From assembly GCA_905250115.1 (NCBI GenBank), contig CAJNOI010000014.1, positions 168,733-232,732 on the forward strand: DNA of 64,000 nucleotides. Reading direction: 5' to 3'. The translations under genes and the position numbers were made by a program. The DNA is from Adineta steineri. Its lineage: Eukaryota > Rotifera > Eurotatoria > Adinetida > Adinetidae. Positions 23,201-35,504 of this stretch are shown here, one piece after another; the first letter of the stretch is position 1, and each line of letters starts with the position of its first letter. The notes below the pieces were generated by a model. The model was not told the DNA's origin and did no database searches. It saw nothing but the letters and a program-made list of their open reading frames with translations.

Positions 23201-26200
23201 ATAACCTTTTCATCGGTATCAAATTCAGAAATTTGCAGCAAATTTTGAACTTTTTCTCTATCAATTGAAGGACTCACTTTTCCTATAAGATCACGTTGAC
23301 GTCTGAGTTTTTCAGCCATCATTGCTTTGAGAGGTGCTTGTTGTTGTTCACGAATAATTCTATCAATTGATTGGCAATTTTTTACTAAATTTTCTTTCAT
23401 TATCGTCTTGATCAATGATTCATCATGTCCGATAGAGATCAAACTTGGTGACATAATGGAATATGGTGGTGCAACAATATTTTCTAATGAATAGTTAACT
23501 GATTTCATTTGTTCATCGATATTAGCTATAAACCAATTCATATAAGTAATCGATCGACATTCAATTCGAATCGTATCATCATCAACTGTGTTCTTAGTAG
23601 AATGATCTTCACAAAATAGTTTAATGTACTTGTCTGTAATCATGAACTGATCGTTATCGACAGAAATATCGAGCTCAAGTACACCATCAACATAGATTGT
23701 CAAACATTGCGCGTGAACAGATATTAACAAACGTACATATTGATTTAATTTCCATGTCGATTTACTTTTCATTTTCAGTGTACCATCGATAATAAGACAA
23801 ATGTAACCATCGTTTGTCAAACAAATGTTTGTTTGTGAATTTGGTGTTACAAATGTCAATTGTTCGTTTGCGATAGGCAAATGTACGATAGAAACATCAA
23901 GAATCAATGTATAGTCCAACCATAAGTTAGTCGATTTGTCCAAGATGAGATAAGTTTGATTTCCGAATAATTGTATTGTTGAGTAATCAGTTCCATCGAT
24001 TGATTTGAAATATTTCCATTCATTCTTCTCGACTTCAGTTGGTTGATTTACTGGTACAAGAAATTCATCTATAAAATCTTTCTGGTTCAAAATAAATGTC
24101 AATGTATTGGCTTGCATTCGATGTTCTTTAAGTCGATGATAATCCGTCACTACATAGGATAATCCATAATTAAAGAGACGTCGAATTTGTTCCTCTAGTA
24201 AAGCATAGTTCCAGACAGCTAGCTTTTGAATTTTACCAGATAATGTTGGTAAAAGATAAATATTGGATTGAGCAATGGCAGGACTATCGAATATTCGGCA
24301 TTCATTGTTGATATAAACTTTGATTTGTTGATTATCGGCATCGAATGTAAGCGCTGCTTGAGTTTCATCAGTTATTTTACTCGATGGAATGGATATTGAA
24401 AATGTTTCCAATGTTATTAATGGAATATCATCATGTGAAATATTATCTAGTTGAAAATCGAAACTTATTGTCCATGAACTACTATTATCATTCATAGTTA
24501 ACAGGAAACCTTGACTATCTTTCGGTAATACTAAATGATGATTATCAATGATATATTCAGTTTCAAGATGATTATCATTGACGAAATCACGTAGAAAAGT
24601 GGTTGAATCATCATTTCGCTTTCGATAAATGTTATCTTGAACACTGTCACTAATCAAATAAGCACTAGACGGATAGATCACTGTCTTAATCAATGTCGGT
24701 AATAATAATGGTTTATAACCGTTTGGTAGTGGACATTCGTACATATCTTCCGGACTGAATATAAACTCACATGAACTCAATACAGATGCATCATTGACTT
24801 TTAAACTAACACCAGGAAAAAAAGGTGTATCGACTCCATTCGGTAACATATTACATGGTATTTCTGTCGAACCAATTGGGTGTTGATGGGCAAAAGCCGT
24901 GCCTAATAAATTTCCATTGAGCCAATAGCGAATTCGAGTGTTAACACCATCGATTTCAATACCACAGCCACAAACATCGTTCATATTCCAACGGACGTTA
25001 CTAGTAGGAAACGATGCTTGTTCTTGATTGTAGAGCATTCCTTGAGATCCATCATAAGACCACGAATATGTATCATTACCAATGCCGATGATTTCACTCG
25101 GATTGAATCCGGTAGTGGCCCATCCAATCTGAGCAAAATGACTTTCAAGCAGACGAACACAAAAGTACCAATTGCCTTTAGTTAAATGAAGTTGATCAAT
25201 GATATATGTAGCTAATGATGCATTACCATTTTCAGAAATCAAACAAATTCGTCCAGGAAATCGATGATTAACGCCACATTCTTCTATGATCCATTGGCCA
25301 GTGAGCTGAGATGGCATCGGTACAATACAAGTATCATCATTACCTGCCCAACCTTGCTTGAATTTTTCAATATCATCTTTTGATCCCATCGGTTTCCACT
25401 GATGACTATCACGTATATATTCTCGATCTGTTTTAAATCTGAAACGATTCCAAATAGGAACTGGTGTTTCATTTTTACATTTCATATTTGTATTATCAAT
25501 GATTTGTTTTAAATATTCACATCGATCTAAACTTAAACAATATTGTTCTAAATGTCGTTTATTCCAAAGACGTAAATCAGTCGGTTGTAATCGATGAGTT
25601 GTTGACAAAGCCGATGCTGATAGTCTGGCTATACACGATGCATTGGAGTTTCTCATGAAAGTTTCCAAGAGTTTCTTATTCATCAATAGTCGATATAAAA
25701 CACCAATTGATCGACGTTTTACTTGTAATAAAAGTAAAAGATCCATCACTGATTCATCGATTTCAATAAAAGATATTAAAACATCGAACAATTCACCAAT
25801 AGTTTCATTCGTAATTGGTAAATCAAGAAGATTCGGCGGGAAAACATCGAGCTCAATTCGCAGTTGATCTCCTGTTACCGAATTTGTTTGATTATTTTCA
25901 CAATATTGAACTAAATACGATCTGTCAATTTCGAGTATGACTGCCATTTGTGGTTCATTGTTGCTTTGATCATTATCATAGACTTGTACAATTGAACCTA
26001 AACAAAATGGATGAATATATCCACCTAAAATACTTAATACTGCTAGAAGATTATTATCCATCGATGCTGTTGTAATAATATTAATAATCATCTGTGTTGC
26101 CATCGATTGCCAAGGTGATTGAAATGATAACATTGCTCGATAGATATAGATCAGCTCGGTGATAATATCAACTGTTATTTGATAGGAACGAAGATTATCA

Positions 26201-29200
26201 CCAACAGTACGTAATATATCATCTAAAAGATTCGTCACGATCGTCTTAGATACTCCGTCTTGTTTATCAGGTAAGTTTAATAGAAGTTTACGTATGATTT
26301 TTAATGAAAGTAAAATCGTAGTTAAATTTTTACTATGTCGATATATATGTATGAGTTCATTAACATAGTCAGTAGTTGCACAAAGTATTCGTACATGCTC
26401 ATATGATTGTACACATCGAAGTAGTAACATTAACCATTGATTTATGCCCAGTTCAATGTTAAATGTTGCTATTCGAAAAGAATTCTTTTGGGATTCTATC
26501 AGTTCGATATTATTTGATGATAATTGTTTTAGTTCGTTGAAAATCAATTGATGAAAGATAAACACTAGCTGTTGATCGAATATCTCTTGTGAATCATTGG
26601 TGAGAAAATTTTCACATAATTGTAAAACATACAATCGAAACCAATTGAATGCAACAAAATTTTCACGAAAAGAAACGTTGAGACAACTAATGAATGGTAT
26701 AAATAATCGTTGGTGTAATTGTTGAATATCTGTTGATGTATAAGATAAATTCAGTAAATGGAAGACTATCATTGATTCGTTCATTTTCATCGATAGAATG
26801 GTTTCAACAATCGAATAATAAATTTCACTAATTTCATCTTTCCATTGAACGTTAGCGGCAGAGATATTTTCTAAATACGACCATTGAACATCTCCAGTCC
26901 TTAAATATGGTAAACAAATCGCGAACAGAAGCATGATATTCGGTTTTTGCTCAATCTGGCCGAGTTTTTGAATAAATTTATACATACATTTGTAGGTAAT
27001 TAATCTAAGCATTGCTCGTTCGTTTTGACAAGACATCGCTCGAAGAAGTTCATTCAATTCGGATTGTATATCATTATTCGAACGATTACCATAAACATAA
27101 TTCGCTATGGTTCGATGTAGAATATCCTCAATATTTTGATTATCTTCGAGCATTTTCTTCTTGTTTAATATGAATGTTTTTAATCGAATACATGCTTGAA
27201 AAGTATCTCGAAGTAATCGAAGTGACTCTTTTCCTATTCGTTTTTGTGAACATTTCTGTTCGAATATTAAGTTTTTGTCTAATTTTGTTGAAATCATGGA
27301 TGATTCTTCATTTTTCGAACTTTTAATTATCGGAATGAGATGATTTGCTTTAACAGATTGAAGAAGAAATAAGCATTTCATTCGAATTTGTTCATAAAGC
27401 TGTTGACAATCACCGCCTTGTCCTCGTGTTGTTGCAAATATTGTTCGAATACGACTGGCATGGTTAAAAATTGACAAAAGACTCTTATGAGGTTTTGTAT
27501 TGTCTTCTCGATTAAGCTCATCTTTAGCAAGATTAATTCGACGATAATGTTTAATATAGACAGCAAATAGATGAGCACATGCATCATTCGCTTGTTTTTC
27601 AATTGATTTTTGTAGTACACATTGTTTATCTTTAACTGACAATCGCATTTTGGATATTAATCGCTCACCTTGATCTGTATTATTGTAAATTGACATTAAA
27701 AATTCCTCATCGATTGATGTTTCTGCATGAAAATTGATTGGTGGTAATTGACAGTAAACAGCCATGTTTGATTCAAATAAATTCGATTGATTTATCGTCT
27801 CACATCCACCAGCAAATAATGGTGATTTTAATTTATCGATATATTTCATTTCGAAAGGGTCATTCGGCGGACCCATAATCAAAGTATTAATCATTTGTCC
27901 TAATAACCAATACATATATTGTATATGATCTTCCTTCTGATTCATATTCTTCAATATAAATTCGACTAACAACGGTAAAACGGCCATAAAAAACGATCGA
28001 ATTGCTAAAAATTCGATTTTTGTCATAAAACCTAAACCAAGTAGAATCGATTTAAATAAATCATTCACAACTAATTGTTGTTTAAATATTTGTTCTATAT
28101 ATCGAATAGCAAGCAAATCGATTGTATGATCATCATCTGCGATAATATATTTATTTTGATAGTTGCCAGTTAATTGAACAAAAACAAGCTTTTGAAATCG
28201 TACGAATATTTTTTCAATAGACATTTTTGTTGTGATTATTGTTGATGAATTAAAATAAATATTCATTAATGAATTAAAAATAATCCAACTTGGACTTGTT
28301 GTCATTGATTTGAAATCGTGTACTAAGAGTTGAATCCAATTTAATAACATTGCATTGGTACTCAATTCAATTGCAATTTGTTCGATAAATACGGAATTTT
28401 TACTTTCAAGAATATATTTATGCAATAATGTTAATTTATCAATAAATGATATTGATTGTATATCGATTAAATGAATGATCGCTTTTGATGCTTGTCGACG
28501 AATATTCAATTCATACTTGTCAGTAGTCAATATCAACAAAGTATCAAACCAATGATGCAATTCATTGTTGTTCATAAAACGATTCCAATGCATACTGTAG
28601 CTAAATATAGTCGATGGTTTTTCCATATTATGCAAAAGATTTTGGTGATGATTTGTTTTCATTGCCGAAAGAAATTTCAAATGTGTTGTAAATAATTTCA
28701 AACAAATATTTCCGATAAATTGTTCATTTAGATTTAACTGCATTTGTCTCGTTGTTATTTGTTGAATAATGTTAAATAAGATTTTAAATGTTTGAGAATG
28801 GAATTCAAGTGAAATCGAACTGTTCATGAAGCTATTTCGAAATTTATATTGTGCATGAATCGTTTGTTGCAAATCAATATGAGCAAAGATTACGCATGCA
28901 ACGATTTGTCCAGTAAAATTTTTCTTTGCGGTGTTCATCAGTTTGTCGGTAGGATAAACATTTATCAACTTCAAATAGTTCAAAGAATTTGTTAGAATAT
29001 CCTCTAGAAAAGAAAGAAGACTAGACGTTTTTAATTTATTTTTCGAAACAATCAAATCTAACCTGTTGATAGTTTCGATGTGTCCGGGTCAGAAATAATT
29101 GAATCTGATCGATTGTATTCTTCCCATAGGTAACGAGTTTGTTCAAAGCTATTATTGAGTTGTTTGCATATATTTTGAATATCATAAATATGATCTGTAT

Positions 29201-29812
29201 CAAATATCAGTTGTTGAAGTACACAAAGAATATCTTTGAGATAGACAGTATTATCTGGTATCTTTGATAGAATATTCAGGATTGATTGTTTTGAAGTTTG
29301 GGTAGTGCTTGCAGATGATGAAGCATTGCCGTGACCATGATGAACCAAAGTTGACATAATAGAGGACAGTTTTGAGCTAAGCAATGAGCCACGTTCATTT
29401 GATGCGTCGTTTTCTTCGTGCATTTTCTTCGGTTTTTTTTGTTTAACTCTTTCAAAAATGATTGATGTAATTGTTGTTTTTTATAAAGTAAATCGTTGAT
29501 TTCTTTAATTACTTCTTTGAAATCATTGATTACCGATGGAAGAATACTTTCTTTGAATGTGTCACTTAATTTTGAATCGATGTTTTTCAATTCGAATACA
29601 TCGGTTAATCGTAATAGATGCTGGTGAATTCGATTGATCAATTGTCTTTCGACGTTCATCACTCGATTATTCGAGGTGTCAGATGAAATGTTTCGAGATA
29701 AAAATAAATTGACATCTTCTTGTTCTTTATCATCTTTGGATAAGGTTGGAGCAATAGCAAAGTTAATTAATTGAGAATTAACGATGGACAAGTTCTGACC
29801 CATTTTATTCAC
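20278..29812 (-). CDS. Giant HECT-type E3 ubiquitin ligase with SPRY domain, HECTD4-like
   Basis: Exons on the minus strand: 29812-29063, 29003-22307, 22269-20489 and 20435-20278, with introns of 59, 37 and 53 bp. About 3,130 residues. The C-terminus is a HECT domain ending ...LPRSHTCSFALDLPEYSS. The Cys in the SHTCSF segment, encoded by the short last exon, is the ubiquitin-thioester cysteine. The B30.2/SPRY-like block at about 24820-25300 has GNWYFCVRLL, QIGWATTGF and the YSWSYDGSQG signature. The remainder is helical and repeat-like. A giant protein with SPRY followed by a C-terminal HECT fits metazoan HECTD4 (human about 4,000 residues), but the assignment rests on architecture only. The first exon carries an apparent -1 frameshift in an 8-T run (29433-29440). 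With one base added there, all exons sum to a multiple of three. Confidence 0.75.
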
Positions 29813-30335
29813 TTTTACAAGAATCTGAAATGCTAAAACATATACAACATAGGTTATTTTTCTAAACGCACGTTAGTTTGAGCTGATGTTTTTTTCTTCT
29901 GTAGAAAAACAAACCTGTCGTCTTTAAACGGAGCGGGCAAACGAAAAAATGTGCTTCACGTACTGATGTTCGTTCTGTTTTCTCTCTGTTGACTATAATT
30001 ACTACTTATTCGGGCTTGTTAATATATATTTTTTTCTTTCCTTTAAGATTTTATAATAGTGAAGCAAAATTATTCATTTAAACAGCAGTGAATCAAAGTA
30101 AGGTACATATTGATAAATGGAATCGATTTGATGAAGAAAAAAAACAGTTGAAAGGTAAAGTATTGAAAAGATTTTTATGAATGTGAACATGAGATTTGTA
30201 TTATTTCGGGAATAAATAAATAATTATAAATAAGCTCAAGAAGAAGTTTAAATGTGAAATGTTCATTGCGATATCTATGAATGTTTGTTCATCAATCACT
30301 ATTGGTAGTCGTATTAATGAAGATTGTATCTTGAG
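29813..30335. other. Upstream region of the HECT ligase gene
   Basis: No coding sequence supported. Presumably holds the minus-strand promoter. Confidence 0.4.
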
Positions 30336-30370
30336 AATGTGGGTGGGTGTGAGTTTGATTGTGGATGCTT
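30336..30370. repeat. Solitary telomere-like G-rich arm
   Basis: GAATGTGGGTGGGTGTGAG followed by TTTGATTGTGGATG, without a C-rich partner. Short open frames across it on both strands are not convincing genes. Confidence 0.45.
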
Positions 30371-31047
30371 TTAACAGAGAACGCGCCGACACCATACGTC
30401 CAAACGCGATCAAAAAATCAATTTTAGTGCGTGTGGATGCAGCTTTAGATGTAACCAAATTCATACGCGTTTAAATGAAGTTTTTAAACATATCTGAATG
30501 CAGAAAGTTTTGTAATTAGATACCAACGGTGTGAGCGCCATACGATCATAAAGCAAGATCGCGGGCTGAATGTGAGCTCACAGCTTTGTTTGAGCATCAC
30601 AACCGAAGATGATCGTAGTCCCAAATTCACAGTTAAATGTACAATCCGAATTTGAATTTATCTTCCGATTCTTGCAATTCTCTGATGATTTATTTGATTT
30701 TTTGGCTGCTTACGTAAGCGTTTCTTTCGTTATTTTCGCAAAATTATGAAACGTTAGATTGTTTTTTTTCTTGACTGTATAACCAAACCAAACATTCAAG
30801 ATAAAGAACACGTGAAAAGTGATTGTGAATAAAAAAATAATGTTTCGTAATTAAATAATATTGACAGAAACAAGAAAAAAAGTTGTACTCAGCAAAAGAT
30901 AATTGTATGTAAAAAAAACATTTTATGGCATCTATAAACAATAACAACTTTGTATTATTTCATCATTGGTCTGAAACATGAAACAGACTTACATCCATCT
31001 CATCTTTATGATAGAGGTGTTGTTCGTCAAAAAAAATGGGACGTATT
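30371..31047. other. Intergenic region
   Basis: No gene supported. Confidence 0.4.
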
Positions 31048-31098
31048 GAGGTGCGGGCGTAATCGAGAAGATAGGTGAACTTTCACCCACACCTACTC
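31048..31098. repeat. Telomere-like inverted-repeat element
   Basis: GAGGTGCGGGCGTAA on the left and TTCACCCACACCTACTC on the right, with a ~22 bp spacer. Intergenic, 3' of the secreted-protein gene. Confidence 0.6.
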
Positions 31099-31254
31099 TT
31101 AAAAACATAAATGAAATGAATAGAATTCGAATTTTCTCATTCCATCGGCGTACGATCACTGACTGTTTACATCACATTTTCTTGTTTAAAATAAAATTTA
31201 TTTAAAAATCAAATGAAGTCTTTAAATGTCATGTGAAAAGTAGCAAGAAACGAA

Positions 31255-31941
31255 TTAATAATAGCCTGTAATAGTGATGTTCGCAGCAGTTGAATCATAA
31301 TTATAATTATTGTTCTTTCCCCAACCAATCTCAAACTGAACATAGTCGCCCATATTCAAATAAATCTGAGGGAAGACTAGTATGCCTGTGTTTTGATTGA
31401 TCCACAACGATCGAAGCTCAACATTATTGATGGACAAATGTACATCTGTGGTTGCATCTCCATTTAGATTAGTAGCAGGTCCTGATGAAAAGAATACACC
31501 TTGCACATCGTAGAAACCAGCAGATGGGACTGTGAAACGAATACAACTATGAGAGTTTGTAATACCTGGATGGAATGCTATTTGACCAGGTTTAAAATTG
31601 AACTCGTTCTCCTTCTGTATATCTGCTTGTTTGTTCGAATTCATACCAATCCAACCATTATTACAATAGCTAGTACCACTCGACGTATTACGTGTATACC
31701 ACAATGACAAACCTGACATTGACGCTAACTGCAGATTGCCGAAGTCCGAGTTTCCATAAACATTTGCCACGTATGTTGGGTACAACTGGAAGCTTAGATG
31801 ATCATTCGGGTTAGAGAAACCGAAAGACCAATATAAATTAGGGTTTTGACGATTGAACTGATCATTTGGTTGGTAAGAGATCAATCTGGCAGCATCACCG
31901 ATACTGATCAAGCCAAAGAGTAGGAATACGAGCTGATGCAT
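31255..31941 (-). CDS. Secreted beta-sandwich-type protein, bacterial-like, intronless
   Basis: 228 residues. The first true ATG is at 31941 (the frame upstream has only GTG). It begins with a signal peptide (MHQLVFLLFGLISIGDA). The body has YWSFGFSNP near the start. A C-terminal pattern of SAGFYDVQG, TTDVHLSINN, YLNMGDYVQFEIGWG and YNYDSTAANITI follows. This order closely matches a domain common in secreted bacterial proteins, in which a 'TDVHVxVNG ... LxxGDxVDFxVGxGxxxNYxxDSTxLxxxI' motif is typical and probably binds carbohydrate. With no introns, in a genome whose genes usually have them, horizontal acquisition is plausible. The family identification is from memory of the motif and the function is unknown. 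Confidence 0.6.
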   Translation of the reverse strand: MHQLVFLLFGLISIGDAARLISYQPNDQFNRQNPNLYWSFGFSNPNDHLSFQLYPTYVANVYGNSDFGNLQLASMSGLSLWYTRNTSSGTSYCNNGWIGMNSNKQADIQKENEFNFKPGQIAFHPGITNSHSCIRFTVPSAGFYDVQGVFFSSGPATNLNGDATTDVHLSINNVELRSLWINQNTGILVFPQIYLNMGDYVQFEIGWGKNNNYNYDSTAANITITGYY

Positions 31942-32307
31942 ATTTTCTGTTGACACAAATAAATGAAACTTTAACTACAAATCCAAAAGCGAAACGTTGT
32001 GTTTATATACGTCTATCGTCTTTTGTTCTTCACTTCCTTTAAACTGAAATTGTTTGGCAAACAATCTCTTGCACAGTAGCTGTGCGATACGTTTCTATGC
32101 GACTTAACTAAGTCATGAAATAATATTGCTTCAGGCAACATCTTGTATGAATGTATCATCAACAAAATCAAACAATCCGTATAGTCATACATTCCCTGCA
32201 GCATTAAGCAGTTGGAAAAAACCCGAATTATTTAAACTTGGTCTGTTTGCATAAAATCAGGTTTTTTTTGGGGATAGTGGATGTGAGATGAATACAATAT
32301 TTGCATC
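31942..32307. other. Intergenic region
   Basis: 5' flank of the secreted-protein gene. Nothing recognised. Confidence 0.4.
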
Positions 32308-32406
32308 GACACCCAGGTGTGTGAATGAGGGTGTCGGTGTGGGTGTGCATGTGAGTTAAGAGAAGATAGATATCCACACCCACACCCACATCCACACCCA
32401 CACCCT
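32308..32406. repeat. Large telomere-like inverted-repeat element
   Basis: The longest and most regular member. A G-rich arm, GAGGGTGTCGGTGTGGGTGT (32328-32347), faces a C-rich array with repeated CACACC/CACATC units (CCACACCCACACCCACATCC then ACACCCACACCC, 32374-32405). A shorter ACACCCAGGTGTGT palindrome lies at 32310-32323. Confidence 0.85.
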
Positions 32407-32726
32407 TCTGTATTTACTCGTCAATGGCCACTTACTTGGTCAAAGGATCAAAAATAGATTTGTAAATCGAACCATCATGTTCTTTTTCGTCACTATTATC
32501 TCCTCATTTATTTCAAAAATAGACAATTTTTCATTCACATTCGAATCTCTACTTCATGCTATTTAGGATGAACAATAGAATGATATTGATACACAAATAA
32601 GCAACGAAATGAAAGTAAATTAGAAATAGTATGGACTTGAAAGAAACACAAGAACACCTTTTTGAAATGAGTAGTAATTGAGAATTGTGATGAATTAAAG
32701 AATGGAAATGGTATCTCTTCAGTCTT

Positions 32727-34252
32727 CTAAGATATATCGACAATATCTATCCCAGTTTTTGAGGCTAAATCATTCCATTGATTTTCCGTCAGTTGAAATG
32801 CTCTTTGATTGAGTTCCAAAGTTGATAAAGTTGCAAAATACGAAAGAAGATTTTCGATTTTCTTCACACTTAACTTTGAATCTTTACATCGATCAAATAA
32901 CAGACAAAGGCTGGTGACACTTGTATTCTTTTGTTCATCATTTGCGTGCTTGTCTAAGATCTTCTCTCCAAAATCAGTACGCATTTCCAAATATTTCAGT
33001 TTTGGACATAGTTCATGTAAATAAATGCAATCAGATAAAGAGATATAATTGATTACAAATCTCTCTAAAGAAAGAAAATCGCTAATGTGATATTCAAACT
33101 ATTTTCAATTGCAAAACTCACTAGATAGTAAGTTTAGAATGACGTTAAGAGAAAAACATCTCACTCTATATAGGGTGTGAGTGTGGGGTTAAGAGTGGCT
33201 ATTCCTTTTTGTCTTTAACTACATTTACACCCTCTTCACTCGTAGAACGCTCTTGCAACCTCAAATGTCTTCCAAACTGATCTTTTCGCTCAAATCTCCA
33301 CTAAACATCATTAACTATTTTTATTTTATCCAGCTGTACTATCGATACATTTCGATTCTTTCGTATTGCTGATTTTTGATCATCGAAAAAAAGCGAGAAA
33401 TTTACCCAAATTTGATTGATTGTTTTGTTCTGAATCACTGCCATGCTCTTTAACATTTTCGAATATACTCTCAAAATCTTCTCCATCTGGATACTTTTTT
33501 TCACTGAAGAATATCAGCAATGTTTTTAATTTGTTCATTTCACAGAAAGCAATCGTGAAGATCTGACGAATGGCTTCCTGCTCTTGATAATCATCATTTG
33601 AACATTGTTCTGATGGGCATCCTTTCCAAGAAATATACTTCACATTAAGATATTCGATTGTTTTCTGCAGAGATTCGATACTAAATCAGAATGAAGCAAA
33701 TGAATTTTTCTACGTTAGTGACATACTTTAGTAGTTCACAGATACTATCTAATGATGTATCTCGGGAAAATGTTAATGATTTTATATTACTGATCAAGTT
33801 TGTAAAGAGTCGATCTTGACACAATAAATCAATTTGAGTGCTCGTTCCGTTTTGAAGTGAGAGCACAGATTTACTTGAAAAAAGTGTTCCGATATGATAG
33901 ATTGATGGAATAAACTCAGATGCTGGAACTTTTTTCAGATTTAATTGGAGATTTTCACATGAAAGAACCAATTGATTGTAACGTTTATTGAGATGATAGA
34001 ATGTATGGTATAAAGAATAAAGATCAAATGAAACAAAGATATAACGAAGACATAATTCGTTGGGTAATTCTTCAAATTTTGTCCCATGAATATATTTGTT
34101 ACATTTTGATTTTCTCTGATGACCATCACGTTGACCATGTTTACGCTTTTCTGAAATATCGATGTGAAAACAGAGTATCTTCTTAGCAGTACTGACCACT
34201 GATAAGGCAATAAACATCTCTTACCTTTTATTGTTCCCCTTCGATCCGTCAT
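32727..34252 (-). CDS. F-box protein
   Basis: Four exons: 34252-34225, 34150-33727, 33680-33406 and 33064-32727. They sum to 1,065 nt (354 residues). All introns are GT-AG and phases match (AAA G|AA; CTA AA|T; TTG G|AG). After a basic N-terminus, residues about 30-75 form an F-box: FEELPNELCLRYIF, then LYHTFYHLNKRYNQLV, the pattern that binds SKP1. F-box proteins recruit substrates to SCF ubiquitin ligases. The C-terminal part has LRR-like alternation (ISLSDCIYLHELCPKLKYLE) but no clean repeats. Intron 3 (341 bp) is much longer than its neighbours and contains a telomere-like inverted repeat. Confidence 0.75.
33172..33240. repeat. Telomere-like inverted-repeat element inside F-box intron 3
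   Basis: ATAGGGTGTGAGTGTGGGG on the left and TTTACACCCTCTTCACTC on the right, inside the intron 33065-33405. Confidence 0.65.
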
Positions 34253-35074
34253 TGATAAACAGCTCTGCTTGTCTTGTAGCTTCTGAATACTAAATTGAAT
34301 TGTGTAAAGACTTTGATTTCTACGATTAAAACCTATCATAGATAAGAACGGCGTTTTTTCTCAGCGAAATTATCTTTCATAGTACGTTGGATATGTATCC
34401 TATCGATCTTTTCTTTATCCAATGAAAAAATGGCTTAGTTTCTATCGTAAACTCGTACAATCATGCATTCAGATATCGTCAAATATTGACTAGAATGAGA
34501 TTCTTCGTATTTCCTTTAAAAATATTCATTGAAGATCGATGAAAAAAACACAAAAAGAGATTCAAATCGAACGTCTAAGTTTCAAGACGTAATGCTTATC
34601 GATCTCATCTAGAAAAAAATCACAGAGAGTGTAAAGAGTGTCATTTTTCGTCAACGTTAATAGTCTACTGAGATAGATGACGAACCACGAATTTTTCTTT
34701 AAAAAAAGCACGAAAAAACATCTCAGAAAATGTAATTTCTTCTTACCAATGTAATTTTGATAGACTTTTCTTTTAATTTCGGTTAAAATGATGCATGCGT
34801 TATTTATATTTGCGGCAACAAAAAAAGAAAGGAAAAGAAATGAGAAAAATATCGATTTTCTTTCACTGTGTTGTGCAAGATTTATGACAAATAATTGTGC
34901 GAGCACATGCTGCGAAGAAAGAGAATTCAGTTTGACGATGAATGTAAACACCATCACGCGTCATCGTGTGCAAGGAAAAAAATGTAGAAACTTATAGTCA
35001 ACGATTCGAAATATTCTTCTTTAATGACCATTTTGTTTTCTGTTTCTATTCGAACTGAATGCATTTTACCATCT
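34253..35074. other. Intergenic region between F-box (-) and Mx-like (+) genes
   Basis: Divergent promoter region. No further gene supported. Confidence 0.4.
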
Positions 35075-35127
35075 TGAGGGTGGGTGTGAGTGTCAGAGAA
35101 GTTAAGTAGAAACACCCACACCCTTTG
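35075..35127. repeat. Telomere-like inverted-repeat element
   Basis: TGAGGGTGGGTGTGAGTGTC on the left and AACACCCACACCCTTT on the right. It lies about 380 bp upstream of the Mx-like start codon. Confidence 0.75.
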
Positions 35128-35504
35128 TATAAAATCAATGCGATTCTTAATAAGAAGAAATATGAAACATTGCAATGCACTCAACATAAAATATACTTTC
35201 AGCAAGCATATCTTCTCTTTTTCCCAAAGAACGAATAAAGTGAAAGAATGTAAAAAAAAAGCCATTTGTTTTGTTTCATCTATGACTCAAGCTACTCAAG
35301 AAGTATGCTGCATTAAAGCAAGCAACAATGAAATTCAGCGATGCCGATATTTTTTATTATTTTTCTTTCCTTCGCTAGTAACCAGGTAATTATACTGATA
35401 AGAAAACAATTCTGGGTTTTTTCCCACTGTTACTGATGTATAAATAACAGTAATAAGAATAGACACCACAATAGTGTTCGTTACAATATTAAATTCCAAA
35501 CATC
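35128..35504. promoter_or_regulatory. Probable 5' flank/UTR of the Mx-like gene
   Basis: Non-coding stretch before the ATG at 35505. No defined promoter element could be assigned. Confidence 0.25.

Noticed and set aside
30201-30474. Opposing 71- and 87-codon frames around the half-arm at 30336
   Set aside because: Mutually overlapping, no motif, and probably due to local composition.
32308-32406. True telomere or chromosome end
   Set aside because: Only a few repeat units, both orientations present, and normal genes on both sides.
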